Source of the DNA: a virus
DNA: 64,000 nucleotides
Strand: one strand, 5' to 3'
Virus record (IMG/VR): IMGVR_UViG_3300046791_000298
Span: 1-64,000 of that record
Shown here one piece after another: positions 37,270 through 47,200 of the stretch. The notes beneath the pieces were generated by a model. It saw only the letters and a list, made by a program, of their open reading frames with translations, searched no databases and was not told the DNA's origin. The stretch's first letter is position 1, and each line of letters begins with the position of its first letter. The position numbers were made by a program, and so were the translations under genes.

Positions 37270-38709
37270 ATGAAGAGAATGTCGTTAGGCGTTTGCGTCA
37301 TCGCAAAAAATGAGGAAATTCTTATCGCTAGAATGTTAGAGTCATGCAAATGGGCAGATCAAATCGTGGTATGTGATACTGGGAGTATTGATCGGACAGT
37401 TGAAATATTAAATGGATATCCTAACGTAGAATGTCACAAAGATTACATCTGGGACGATGATTTCGCATCGTGTCAGAACCATGCTAAGGCCAAAATGAAA
37501 ACTGATTGGATCCTAAGTCTGGATTGTGACGAAGTTTTGCTTTCATCTGAAGAAGAAGTTCGTAGTGCAATTGAACTTGGAGAAAAATACATCAGATGCT
37601 TCATGATTGCGGAGGGCAGCAGCCGTCTTGAATTTAATTTCTCCAGGTTATTCCGTAATACTCCAGACATCTATTGGTGCCAACCGATACATAAACATTT
37701 GAATTTACCTGGCGAAGGTGAAGCAATTGGTAACGTTCGTATTATGTTTGGTTATAGCCCAGCACATGCGCTCGATCCTGACAGGGCCTTAAGAATTCTT
37801 GAAAGAGTTGTTGCCCAGGAAGGAGATGCGGCTGGGAGAAATCTATATTACCTCGGTAGAGAGTATTGGTACAAGCAAAGATACAAGGAGTGCACAAAAA
37901 CATTGGGTTGGTATGTTCAGATTGCTAATTGGCCAGCGGAAAAAGCAGAAGCGTTTTTAATAATGGCTCAATGCTACTCAGCACAAGGACTCGATGAGGA
38001 TGCTCGTGATGCATGCCTGCAGGCGATAAAAATTAATTCAAATTTCAAAGAAGCTATTGAATGGATGGCGGGGATATCTACACCTGCCAATGCAGCGCAG
38101 TGGACTCGCATGTCGCGTACAGCAAATAATCAGGATGTGCTGTGGGATAGATCACCAGCCAAGCCGGTTCATGACATTATCTTTTTATCTCCTCATAACG
38201 ATGATGAAACTCTGTATTGCTCGTATACGCTTATGCGTTATCATCCCCTAGTGATTGTGATCACAGATTCACACATCCAACCAGAAAGGGGAGACTTAGG
38301 ATGCACAGCAGAGATCAGAAGAAACGAAACAATAAAAGCAATGAACTTACTCGGGTGCCCAGTGTTGTTTATCGGCATTAAAGATACTGAACTTACTGAA
38401 GAGAATTTACGAGAACGTTTGAAGTTGTTAAATCCCGAAATAATTTATGTGCCAGCCATCCAAGGGGGTAATGCACAACATGATCTTGTTGGGAAGGTTG
38501 GGCTTGAATTATTTGGCAAGAAGTGTGAGAGGTACACGACTTACACTAAAACGGATTTATACACTACAAGCAATTGGGAGGTAAAGCCAACACAGACCGA
38601 AATGGAATTAAAAAATAAAGCGCTTGATTGTTACGAATCTCAATTGAATTTAAGATCAACTGCTCCACACTTTCAAGCGGTAAGAAACCGATCAGAATGG
38701 CTAGTTTAA
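37270..38709 (+). CDS. GT2 glycosyltransferase fused to TPR and a LmbE/PIG-L deacetylase domain
   Basis: This 479-residue protein has three parts. The first 160 residues are a GT2 domain (VCVIAKNEEILIARML near 8-23, CDTGSIDRTVEI near 36-47, ILSLDCDEVLL near 77-87). A TPR-like helical stretch follows (about 175-270; RYKECTKTLGWYVQIANW, EAFLIMAQCYSAQGLDEDA). The end is a LmbE-like domain with IIFLSPHNDDETLYCSYTL near 301-319 (the H-x-D-D metal motif of PIG-L/LmbE), VIVITDS, RRNETIKAMNLLG, and AQHDLVGKV near 400. The pairing suggests a sugar is added and an N-acetyl group removed. Confidence 0.88.
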   Translation: MKRMSLGVCVIAKNEEILIARMLESCKWADQIVVCDTGSIDRTVEILNGYPNVECHKDYIWDDDFASCQNHAKAKMKTDWILSLDCDEVLLSSEEEVRSAIELGEKYIRCFMIAEGSSRLEFNFSRLFRNTPDIYWCQPIHKHLNLPGEGEAIGNVRIMFGYSPAHALDPDRALRILERVVAQEGDAAGRNLYYLGREYWYKQRYKECTKTLGWYVQIANWPAEKAEAFLIMAQCYSAQGLDEDARDACLQAIKINSNFKEAIEWMAGISTPANAAQWTRMSRTANNQDVLWDRSPAKPVHDIIFLSPHNDDETLYCSYTLMRYHPLVIVITDSHIQPERGDLGCTAEIRRNETIKAMNLLGCPVLFIGIKDTELTEENLRERLKLLNPEIIYVPAIQGGNAQHDLVGKVGLELFGKKCERYTTYTKTDLYTTSNWEVKPTQTEMELKNKALDCYESQLNLRSTAPHFQAVRNRSEWLV

Positions 38710-39332
38710 CTAAGATAATGATCTGCCCATATTTCGGGACTATGCCAGAGTGGATTGAGAAGTTTAAACTCCCAAAAGGGTATGATATTATTTTAGACCT
38801 CGACATTGAGGGCTTCAAAAAAAGGGTGAAGGATAAACTTGGCATTGATTATCCTGGCGTTATTGGATCAGGAAAAGTTTGGGATTATCGCTGTGCACTA
38901 GGGTTACTTTATGAAGACGAGATCAAGGATTATGACTTCTGGGGCCATGTGGATTTTGATTGCGTTTTTGGAGATGTCGATAAATGGGTGACTGATGAAT
39001 TTTTGTCAGGGTTGGATGTACATAGTAATCATCACAGTTATGTAAATGGGTGTTGGAGTTTATATCGGAATACCCAACAAGTTAATACCCTGTTCCAGCA
39101 ATATCCGGACTGGAAAGAAAAAATGATTCACCCTGAACCTAATGCGTGGGTCGAGAAAGAATTCTCCAGAACATTAGAGAATTCAGGATTACGGTATAAG
39201 TATACATTTTGGCAGGGATGGCCGTATACATTAACTCCAAATTTATATAAAGATGCAGAAGGAAGACTATACCAAGATGGAGAAGAAGTGATGATGTATC
39301 ATTTTAAACGCAGCAAACGCTGGCCATTATGA
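38697..39332 (+). CDS. DUF6625-like glycosyltransferase-family protein
   Basis: From the ATG at 38697 (overlapping the upstream stop) it has 211 residues; the ATG at 38718 gives 204. MICPYFGTMPEWIEKF near the start matches the cpYFG..P.W...f pattern of a glycosyltransferase-like family (DUF6625-type), and YDFWGHVDFDCVFGDVDKW near 76-94 holds a D-x-D motif. A galactosyl- or hexosyltransferase role in the cassette is inferred. Confidence 0.7.
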   Translation: MASLTKIMICPYFGTMPEWIEKFKLPKGYDIILDLDIEGFKKRVKDKLGIDYPGVIGSGKVWDYRCALGLLYEDEIKDYDFWGHVDFDCVFGDVDKWVTDEFLSGLDVHSNHHSYVNGCWSLYRNTQQVNTLFQQYPDWKEKMIHPEPNAWVEKEFSRTLENSGLRYKYTFWQGWPYTLTPNLYKDAEGRLYQDGEEVMMYHFKRSKRWPL

Positions 39333-39757
39333 ACTTAAGACCAATGACAATGGATGATGCCGACTTTATGTTGGAATTGAAGAACGATAATGTAACAAGG
39401 AATTTTGCGCTTCTCACTTCGGAAGAAATAAAAAAAGAAGACCATTATAAATTTCTTGAAAATAACATCCAATATTTTCAAGTCATTGAAGATGGGGGTT
39501 ATAACATGATAAGAGTTGGTGCTTTTCGTATTCAGGATAATGAAATAAGCATTTGGATAGCGCCTAAATTTCGTAATTGTGGATACGCAACATCAACTTT
39601 AAACAAAGTTAAAAAAGATGGTATGACGGCTAAAATTATGGTAGGGAATATCCCATCAATTAATGCTTTTATTAATGCTGGGTTCAGGCCGCATGATTTA
39701 ATACAAGTACCCCTAACGCATTACATTCTCACTTACACGGCAGAGCGATGGGGATGA
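39329..39757 (+). CDS. GNAT-family N-acetyltransferase
   Basis: This 142-residue protein has the GNAT plan: an N-terminal MNLRPMTMDDADFMLELKND, a core with FQVIEDGGYNMIRVGAFRI, then ISIWIAPKFRNCGYATSTL (about 72-90) in the acetyl-CoA loop position, and INAFINAGFRPHD near the end. In a glycan cassette it probably acetylates an amino-sugar. The usual Q/R-x-x-G-x-G/A loop reads R-N-C-G-Y-A, normal for the family. Confidence 0.8.
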   Translation: MNLRPMTMDDADFMLELKNDNVTRNFALLTSEEIKKEDHYKFLENNIQYFQVIEDGGYNMIRVGAFRIQDNEISIWIAPKFRNCGYATSTLNKVKKDGMTAKIMVGNIPSINAFINAGFRPHDLIQVPLTHYILTYTAERWG

Positions 39758-40317
39758 AAATAATTCTAATTGGATATCCAGGCTCTCAGAAGATAGTGCC
39801 AGCCAGTAAATACCTGACATCGAAGTACCTGCCAGGGTTTGATATTACGTATCTTAATTACAAAGGGGATATTAATGGGTGGGCACAGTATGTTGCAGAT
39901 TTTTTGGAGTACTTGACTGACGGCAAAATTATTTTTGCATTAGATGATTATTTAGTGTGTGGACCCCTTGATGAGAAAATTTACAAAGAGGCTAATAGTG
40001 CTGTCGGCACTATCGATGGGAGGCTAGTGTGTGTTAAGTTATGTGAATGCTCAGAACAGGAGCACGAAGAATATCCATCGACAACACAATATACAATTTG
40101 GGATCGTCTGTTTTTAATTAAACTACTTAGGCAAGTCTCTACACCATGGCAATTCGAGATTGAAGGAAGTAAAATTATGAAGCAAATTGGTGTACATACT
40201 ATTGTAAAATCATGTATCCCATATTTTACTAACTCATCACTTTCAAATCGATGGAGTGGAATAAGATGGGATGGTTTAAAAGAAGATGATATTAGAGAGA
40301 TAAACCAATCTTTATGA
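39748..40317 (+). CDS. putative glycosyltransferase-like protein
   Basis: This 189-residue protein starts MKIILIGYPGSQKIVPASKYL (after two residues) and has IIFALDDYLVCGPLDEKIYK near 70-89, a DDY/DD acidic motif, and a C-terminal HTIVKSCIPYFTNSSL. The pattern of a leading strand with GYPGS and a later LDDY motif resembles small GT-A-like or capsule-synthesis proteins. No firm family. It overlaps the GNAT gene by ten bases and the HNH gene by four. Confidence 0.5.
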   Translation: MGMKIILIGYPGSQKIVPASKYLTSKYLPGFDITYLNYKGDINGWAQYVADFLEYLTDGKIIFALDDYLVCGPLDEKIYKEANSAVGTIDGRLVCVKLCECSEQEHEEYPSTTQYTIWDRLFLIKLLRQVSTPWQFEIEGSKIMKQIGVHTIVKSCIPYFTNSSLSNRWSGIRWDGLKEDDIREINQSL

Positions 40318-40736
40318 AGGAGATAGCATTTAGCGGAAAAATTGGTGCTGGATTAAAATTCAAAGTAAGTGATAAATCATTCAAAAAAGTATCGAAACGG
40401 ACTCTTATTACTCTTCAAAGATATCTAAAGAATTTTCCAAAGGGAGTTGAAACCGACCATCGTGACGGAGATAAATTAAATTACCAATTAGCTAATCTTC
40501 GGCCAGCTACTCATCAACAAAATGCGATGAATAGAGGTAGACAAAAAAATAATTATTCATCAAAATATAAAGGTGTATGCTGGCACGATCAGCGCCAAAA
40601 ATGGTATGCACGAATACATATATCAGGGAAACAAATTAGTTGCGGACTTCATTCTTCTCAGAAAAAAGCGGCAATTGCTTACGATAAAAAAGCAAAAAAA
40701 TTGTTTGGTAACTTCGCAAAACTTAATTTCCAATAA
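40314..40736 (+). CDS. HNH endonuclease with AP2 DNA-binding domain (homing type)
   Basis: This 140-residue protein has an HNH_3-type nuclease core with ETDHRDGDKLNYQLANLR (about 44-61) and THQQNAMNRG (about 64-73). An AP2 domain follows (about 82-140: YKGVCWHDQRQKWYARIHI, then GLHSSQKKAAIAYDKKAKKL). This HNH-AP2 pair is the plan of phage homing endonucleases that copy themselves into allelic sites. It lies between two glycan genes with tight overlaps, so it is an insertion into the cassette. Confidence 0.9.
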   Translation: MKEIAFSGKIGAGLKFKVSDKSFKKVSKRTLITLQRYLKNFPKGVETDHRDGDKLNYQLANLRPATHQQNAMNRGRQKNNYSSKYKGVCWHDQRQKWYARIHISGKQISCGLHSSQKKAAIAYDKKAKKLFGNFAKLNFQ

Positions 40737-40737
40737 T

Positions 40738-41610
40738 ATGAAGCGCATTTGCATCTTTGGCGGATCCGGATTCCTTGGCACCGCACTAATTGAGAAATTG
40801 ATCTCAATGGGAGAATTAGATATTGTAACCGTGGCTAGGAATGAAGGAGGGCTCGTAAAATTGAAAGAGAGGTTCCCAACCGTTGAAATAATAGTTGGGG
40901 ATATCGCTGATCGATGGGTTGTACAAAAAGCCATGAGTTGCGCTAATGATGTCTATTTACTGAGTGCTATGAAGCATGTTGGTCTTGCTGAGACTGATGT
41001 AAATACATGTGCCAAAACAAATATTATCGGCACAATGAATGTAATAGAAGAATCGATCATCACAGTGCCAGATATTTTAATGTTTATTAGTTCCGATAAA
41101 GCCGCCCAGTCAACAGGTGTGTATGGATGCACAAAAAAGATTGGAGAGAAATTAATGAAGGAAGCTGAGGGGATAAATCGTTACACGAAGTATAGAGTTA
41201 TCAGATATGGCAATGTGTGGGGGAGTACAGGAAGTATCAGCACAAAATGGAAGCCTAAAATGTTGGCTGGAGAAGAGGTGATAATAACGGATCCGGAAGC
41301 CTCAAGATTCTTCTGGGAAGTTGGCGATGCTGTTGATGTAATTTTTAAATGTATTGATGTGGCCATTAATGCAACTCCATCAATACCAATTATGAAGGCA
41401 GTAAAAATGGGTGTTGTTTTAAATGCATGCATGGAAGTTTGGGGTCAGTCACCCGTAAAAATCATCGGCCTTCAACCAGGAGAGAATAAAGTTGAGACCA
41501 CTGATGGCATCACATTCAGTGATAGTGTAGAACAGTTTACCCGTTCTGAATTCATTGATAAGTTTCTGAAAAAGAGAGCAAATGAAAGTAAGCGCAGTAC
41601 TGATCACTAA
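40738..41610 (+). CDS. PseB/CapD-like UDP-GlcNAc 4,6-dehydratase (extended SDR)
   Basis: The ATG at 40738 gives 290 residues. The Rossmann start KRICIFGGSGFLGTALIEKL (2-21) binds NAD(P), VGDIADRW follows near 55, DVYLLSAMKHVGLAE near 75-89 is the conserved AA-KHV segment, and FISSDKAAQSTGVYGCTKKI (about 116-135) carries the Y-x-x-x-K (YGCTK) catalytic pair. GENKVETT near the end resembles the C-terminus of PseB/FlaA1-type dehydratases. It would make a 4-keto-6-deoxy sugar nucleotide for the cassette. Confidence 0.85.
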   Translation: MKRICIFGGSGFLGTALIEKLISMGELDIVTVARNEGGLVKLKERFPTVEIIVGDIADRWVVQKAMSCANDVYLLSAMKHVGLAETDVNTCAKTNIIGTMNVIEESIITVPDILMFISSDKAAQSTGVYGCTKKIGEKLMKEAEGINRYTKYRVIRYGNVWGSTGSISTKWKPKMLAGEEVIITDPEASRFFWEVGDAVDVIFKCIDVAINATPSIPIMKAVKMGVVLNACMEVWGQSPVKIIGLQPGENKVETTDGITFSDSVEQFTRSEFIDKFLKKRANESKRSTDH

Positions 41611-42118
41611 AGAACCTGAATATCCTAAACTGGTATTGGAGAGAATTCAGACAGGCTTCTTTGATGAGGTTCTTATTGGAACAAAAAGTCCATCAGTTTA
41701 TAGGCGGTACCAAATCGCTGGACAAGCAAAAAATGACATCATTTATTTCCAGGATGACGATTGCTTTACAAATTATCAAATGCTCTTCAAGCAATACAAT
41801 GGCCAAATTACAAACTCGATGACCAAATCATTTCAGGATTTTTATGAACCGCTAGGGTGTACGCTTATGGGTTGGGGCTCCTTCTTTCCAAAAGAAATGC
41901 TGAGGGTATTTGATCGCTACATTCAAGTACATGATGACGATGAGCATCTGCTCCGTGAGGCCGATAGAATCTTCACTTATCTTAATAAACCATTCAACAC
42001 TGTGATCATGCCTCACCAAGATTTACCACAAACATCAGATAGGATGTCTTCTCCAAAAAATGTGGACTTTCATTTTAAATCAATGCATGAAGCATTAAGA
42101 AAGTGTAGTTTACTTTAA
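41582..42118 (+). CDS. small GT2-like glycosyltransferase
   Basis: This 178-residue protein begins MKVSAVLITKEPEYPKLVLE and has DIIYFQDDDCFTNYQMLFKQ near 52-71, holding the DDD metal-binding motif of GT-A transferases, then CTLMGWGSFFPKEML near 92-106. It is shorter than usual GT2 proteins and may act on a preassembled acceptor. It overlaps the dehydratase by 29 bases and ends three bases before the convergent fibre gene cluster. Confidence 0.7.
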   Translation: MKVSAVLITKEPEYPKLVLERIQTGFFDEVLIGTKSPSVYRRYQIAGQAKNDIIYFQDDDCFTNYQMLFKQYNGQITNSMTKSFQDFYEPLGCTLMGWGSFFPKEMLRVFDRYIQVHDDDEHLLREADRIFTYLNKPFNTVIMPHQDLPQTSDRMSSPKNVDFHFKSMHEALRKCSLL

Positions 42119-42120
42119 GA

Positions 42121-42564
42121 TCACAAATCAAACCTAAATGGCGGAGTAAATCCTGCTCGAAAATCTGGGCCTAATGCCTCTTCTAGAGTTATGACTTGAA
42201 GATTGAATGGTTCTGGGTCATCTGTTAAACTAGTACAGACTTCTGATGTAGATATACTTAATACATTAATTATTTGCGGTGTAACTCCATCTGGATGTCT
42301 ATTTATCCACCCGAAGGCAGATAAATTGTAATATGGGAGTACTAATCCAGCATCGGGATTATATGCGACATACGCTTGTCCGGAACAGTTTGGTTCATCA
42401 TAATAAAGTTCTAAATTTTCTTCTTCCCCTATTTTATCTCCAAAAACAGGCATGATATAATTCTTACCGCTTACTTTGAAATTAACAAAGGCGGTATCGT
42501 TGCCAAAGAATGAAATAAATGTCCCAACTGTTTTCCCTGTTGAGTCGATAATTTTTGATGCCAT
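42121..42564 (-). CDS. small structural-like protein after the collagen-like fibre
   Basis: This 147-residue protein is beta-rich and moderately acidic, with KTVGTFISFFGNDTAFVNFKV, NLELYYDEPNCSGQAYVAY and a hydrophobic strand-rich middle. No signal peptide. It follows the collagen-like fibre by 17 bases and probably is a fibre tip, assembly or small tail protein. Convergent with the glycan cassette. Confidence 0.55.
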   Translation of the reverse strand: MASKIIDSTGKTVGTFISFFGNDTAFVNFKVSGKNYIMPVFGDKIGEEENLELYYDEPNCSGQAYVAYNPDAGLVLPYYNLSAFGWINRHPDGVTPQIINVLSISTSEVCTSLTDDPEPFNLQVITLEEALGPDFRAGFTPPFRFDL

Positions 42565-42581
42565 GATTTTTTATTTTTATT

Positions 42582-43661
42582 TTAACCTATTAGTCTATTA
42601 AGTAGTACCCATCTATTAAGATTATTTGCTGTATCATATTGGAATTGCATTACCATTCTTTGACCTTTCTTAATTTGCATGGGCAGCATAATAGGCAATA
42701 ACCCTGCACTACCACCCTGCGTTCCCCCTGTAGCGGCTGCTAGATAAAATGCAGTGTACCCGAATGTCGCATCCACCCACGTTATATTTTGTGTTGCAGC
42801 AGTAGCAACTATACATATATCCAAATACTGTCCATCATTAGCCGTACCGGATGTTATCTTAAAATTGGCAGCCGTTGCCTGAGCTGTTAGTTTATATATA
42901 TTATCTGTAAGCGCATTCGGTTGCGGGGTATTTGTACTCCCAGTTGCCGCAACAACTGGACTTATAAGATTATTAGTTCCGACTGAACCTTGTGACCCCT
43001 GTGATCCAAGAGTCCCCATAGTTCCTTGTGTCCCCTGTGCGCCTGTAGGACCTGTAGGACCAGGCACCGTTGAAGCAGAACCAATACTTCCTTGCGTGCC
43101 TTGTGTTCCCTGCGGACCAGTAGGGCCACTCACTGTTGATGCTGAGCCAATACTACCCTGAGTCCCTTGAGCACCTTGAGCACCCGTAGCACCAGTTGGG
43201 CCTAAACTTCCTTGCGTACCCTGAGTACCTTGCACCCCCTGGATTCCAATTGATCCCTGCGTTCCTTGTGGACCAGTAGGACCCGTAGGACCTGTAACAG
43301 TTGACGCTGACCCCTGGCTGCCCTGCGTACCCTGAGCACCAGTGGCGCCTGTAGGACCAAGACTACCCTGTGTCCCCTGTGTGCCTTGTGGCCCGGTTGG
43401 CCCACTTACAGTAGACGCAGAACCCTGACTTCCTTGAGACCCCCTAGTGCCCTGTATCCCCTGTGATCCAGTCGCTCCAGTTGGACCTAGTGGTCCTTGT
43501 ATTCCAATTGAACCTTGAGTCCCCTGTGGTCCTGTAGGACCCGATACTGTCGAGGCCGATCCTTGACTGCCCTGGGTTCCGTGTGTCCCTTGAGGGCCAG
43601 TAGGACCAGTATGTCCGGTTCCTCCGGTTGGGCCAAGTACTATGATGGGAGTAGCAATCAT
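42582..43661 (-). CDS. collagen-like tail fibre protein
   Basis: This 359-residue protein has a short N-terminus (MIATPIIVLGPTGG), a long Gly-X-Y collagen-like stretch of about 210 residues (units such as GPTGPQGTQGSIG, GPTGATGAQG, interrupted by SASTVSGPTG), and a C-terminal globular domain of about 125 residues (AATQNITWVDATFGYTAFYL) that probably trimerises. The repeats are rich in Pro-Thr and Gln-Gly. Collagen-like regions are known in phage tail fibres. Thr in Gly-Pro-Thr is the usual O-glycosylation site in bacterial collagen-like proteins. Confidence 0.92.
   Translation of the reverse strand: MIATPIIVLGPTGGTGHTGPTGPQGTHGTQGSQGSASTVSGPTGPQGTQGSIGIQGPLGPTGATGSQGIQGTRGSQGSQGSASTVSGPTGPQGTQGTQGSLGPTGATGAQGTQGSQGSASTVTGPTGPTGPQGTQGSIGIQGVQGTQGTQGSLGPTGATGAQGAQGTQGSIGSASTVSGPTGPQGTQGTQGSIGSASTVPGPTGPTGAQGTQGTMGTLGSQGSQGSVGTNNLISPVVAATGSTNTPQPNALTDNIYKLTAQATAANFKITSGTANDGQYLDICIVATAATQNITWVDATFGYTAFYLAAATGGTQGGSAGLLPIMLPMQIKKGQRMVMQFQYDTANNLNRWVLLNRLIG
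42985..43640 (-). repeat. Gly-X-Y coding repeats of the collagen-like fibre
   Basis: The DNA repeats short 9-base units coding G-P-T, G-T-Q, G-S-Q and G-A-T triplets, with larger blocks separated by a recurring SASTVSGPTG unit. Such repeats allow length change by recombination or slippage. Confidence 0.8.
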
Positions 43662-44270
43662 TTAGACGGCTTTCGCTTTAATTTTATTAATCCTATTATA
43701 TTCTCTCTCAACTGTAAACTCCCATTCTCTAGGGCGTTCTGCAATTGCAACAGCGATTGCCTTAAATTGTTCGGTGTTGTCTATTGATTTAATGCTCCGA
43801 TCAACAATAGAAGAATTATTTGCGATCAATTTAGGTAATTGTTTGATCAGTTCTTCAACCGCACTATTATCAGGAGCCTGGGGAGTTGCAACTTTAGTGA
43901 GAAGATCGATAATCTGTAGATTTTGTTTATTGACAGAGTCAACGATTTCAGAAATATTATCATTGCTCTCTGTGATTGCCCTGCTTAAAACAGTAAAATC
44001 AATTTTTTGGGGCTGTTGAGATTTAATCAATTGAATTAACGACTCAGACATTTTTGTAAGTGCGTCCCCAATAGTTTCACCTAAAGACCCATCAAAATAT
44101 TCCTTATCGTCTTCGTGCTTAATTAACTCCTGCCGGGTATCGATCAACTCGTCTACCAATTTAGCAAGAATGCCAATAGAGACGTTATGCCTTGTTTTGC
44201 TTAACTCTTTTCGAGCAGAGATCAGTTCTAAAATCTCTTTGGAATATAGATTTTCTTTTTCTTCTGCCAT
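43662..44270 (-). CDS. helical coiled-coil structural-like protein
   Basis: This 202-residue protein is helical. It has heptad-like stretches LAKLVDELIDTRQELIKHED, LLTKVATPQ, VEELIKQLPKLIAN, and a positively charged end. It lies between the collagen-like fibre and the polyvalent protein with short gaps. A fibre-adaptor or internal scaffold protein is plausible. No family. Confidence 0.5.
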   Translation of the reverse strand: MAEEKENLYSKEILELISARKELSKTRHNVSIGILAKLVDELIDTRQELIKHEDDKEYFDGSLGETIGDALTKMSESLIQLIKSQQPQKIDFTVLSRAITESNDNISEIVDSVNKQNLQIIDLLTKVATPQAPDNSAVEELIKQLPKLIANNSSIVDRSIKSIDNTEQFKAIAVAIAERPREWEFTVEREYNRINKIKAKAV

Positions 44271-44274
44271 GGCA

Positions 44275-47200
44275 TTAAGTTTTTAAGCACGCCACCAATT
44301 TACTTATTTTTTTGCGCACACCCATGAGGGTATCGTGGGCACTCCCAGCATTGATTTCCTCATGGATATATTTTAAAGAAGGGACCGATACAGATACAGT
44401 GGTTTCCCTAGCTTCTGGGGATAGAATTTGATTCTCTGAAATTTCTTGAGTTAGTCCCTCAGAGCCGCCTTGTTGAGGCTTTCCAGCATTCGTTTGCTGC
44501 GTGCTCTCATTGACTGCCTGGTTGGAGACGTTGGACGTTGATACAGTTTTTGTTTCTCCAGTGGAAGCTGGTCGTACTCCTTCTGCGTAATCGCGTCTTT
44601 TGATGGTGAGTCCTTCGTACTGAGATTTTGTGATTTTTCCTTCATTATATAGCTTTTCTGTGATTCCTGTGAGCTTTTTCTCCAGTTCTTTAGCAGTATA
44701 AGGAATTTCAGGGATTTTAGCAATTCTTACCTCCTTTGCATTCCCAGCCCCCCTGCTATTATCAATAACGGTAAAATGGACTTTACTGTTACCTTTATAT
44801 TGCCTCATTAACTGATCAATATTTACCCGGGAACCGATATGAGTTTGGGCATGTATAAAAATAGGAACCGTCCGCCCGAAACCGTCAGATTTTTTATCCA
44901 ACATTCTTTTGATAACACCGTTTTCAAAGGCTTCAACTGGATCACGATATGTGTATCGGATATCGATATCTTTAACTCCAGCATTAAGAGCTTTATCAAT
45001 TTTCTCTTTAGCGGTTTCAAAATGATCAAGATTGCCGTCATAAATAAAACGAACACTGTTTGGATCCTCACCCTCTAAGGAAACAGTCTTACCTGAACCA
45101 GTTCCTCCACTTGTAAATATTCCAGTATTCTCTTCGCCCTTTAAGAACCACTCAGCATCAAGTTTCTCCTGGTATAATTTTCTTATAAAGGCCGCGGCAG
45201 GTTCGTGTACTGCGGATGATAACGCGCGATTATCCTCATAATCCTTTGAAAGTTCGCGTGCATTATCGGCATTCAGGACATTGCCAAATTTCTCTTTATA
45301 GGTCTTCTTGGCCTCCCCAAAATTCTCATTCAAGTACTTACCGAACTTAGTTTCAACTGCTTTTTGCTCTGGAGAAAGTGATGGTTCTGGAGTATATGGG
45401 ACAGGTTGCTTTTCTTTCAGCTTGTAAGCAAATGCCTTTTCTCCGTTGGCCAGAGTGATTTCCTCGCGTTGATATTTATTTTCATATTTATCTAGCTTCT
45501 CTAATTGCTGAGGGCTCAATTCCATAACCTGGCCAGGGACCTTATCTTCTCCTGATTCAAGTGTGGTATAACCATCTCCAACATCCTTCACCTTGCCGGT
45601 TGTTTCCGCGGATGTAGTTGTCACATCTTCTCCTAATGCTTGTTTCCTTGTCTCCGCATCTTTTAGTGTTCCATAAACGAATACCTTTTTTACTCCTTCT
45701 TTGACCACCGGCTCTTTGGCCGTTTCTTTTTCTCCTTCGAGATTCGCTTGGGCAGTTTCTTTCCCTTCGACGCCTGGTTCCACTCGTCCACGTTTACTCC
45801 CTGGGACTCCAGCTTCTCCCTGTTCGCGTTGAAGTAACCCCTCTGTGCTTGGCTTTTGTAAGGCATTTTGTATCCCCTCCTCGGATTTTATTTGTTCAGA
45901 GTTATCTACACTTTGTTGAATAGCCTCGGCTGATTTATCAAGAGCATTGATATCGTTCGGATCAACATTTTTTTGTTCTTCTTTAATAACAGTAGTTGCA
46001 TTCTTTCCAAGGTCCCCAGCTGGAACCGATAAATTATTTTCATTGAATTCAGAAATAGCTGTAACTGATCCGAAGACTGCTCCAGGAGCGAACCCCTGCA
46101 TCCCTGCATTGAATGCACGCTGATGATTAACATTAGCCATTGCCTCTGTAAGAGTCATGCCATTTGCTAGTAATGCTCCAACCTGTTGATCAACGTCCTG
46201 TAAATATTCAGTTGCAAATTCTCCACCTCCGGCTATTCCGATATCTTTCAGCGCTCCTTTAACACCAAATTTTACAACCTGTTCAAGTACTTGTTTTTTT
46301 GCTGATTTTAGAAAGACTTGTTTTATGGCTTTCCCTGCTCCTGCTAAAAAACCAAGACCCTCAAGCCCCATACTGATTAGACCGACAGTGTTGGCGATAT
46401 TTTCATCCGATTGATTCTCTTCTTTCGTCTGAATCTTTTCAAGACTTATCGGTGTGATCTCTGTTCCAAATTTTTCGCTTAAGTTTTGCGCCTTCTTTGC
46501 TCGAATTTCATCAAGAGCATCGTAACGCTCCATCTTAAATAGAATAACTGGAGATGTGGCAAACCCAATTGAACTAGCAACTCCTTGCCCAACACTTCCT
46601 TCTAACCATTTCTCGAAATCTTTAGCCGATTTGATCGAAGTAAAATCTTGAGGTATGCCTTTTAAGTTTTCTTGTCCTTGTGTCTGATTGGCAACAATTT
46701 TTTCTTTCTCAAAGGTATCTCTGGTCTTTTGGATCAATCGGTTTACTTCGTCTTTGTAAAATCCCATCACTCTTTCAGGAGAGGTATTTGATGATTTCGA
46801 GGCGCGAAGTAAAATATTGTATGTATCCTTTGCTGCTCTATTTTGATTAGGATGAAGTTGCGTACCGGGTTCTTGTGCGGCTCTTTCTTTGTATTCAGCC
46901 AATAGGTCTTTTAATGGAGTTGACTTAATCTTCTCCATTGTCAGAATCCCTGTCTCTTCAGCATCGGTTGGTCCCTGGTCCGCCTTCTTCAATAACTCCT
47001 CATAATTTGTAGGCATACTTTTTAAAGCCTCACGATGGATAACTAGGGGAGTCGCAGTTGTAAAAAAATTAACAAATGATCTTACTAGAGCATCTCCAAT
47101 CCCTGTTGGGTTTAATGGATTATAGCCTGTATGGAGTTCCCCTCCCGTATTCTTTTCGGAAGGCTTTGGCGAAGGCTCTTGAACCACTGATGATACCCCT

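Noticed and set aside
42985-43640. Collagen repeats as a CRISPR array
   Set aside because: The repeats are short in-frame Gly-X-Y codons without constant repeat and unique spacer units, so they are coding repeats.
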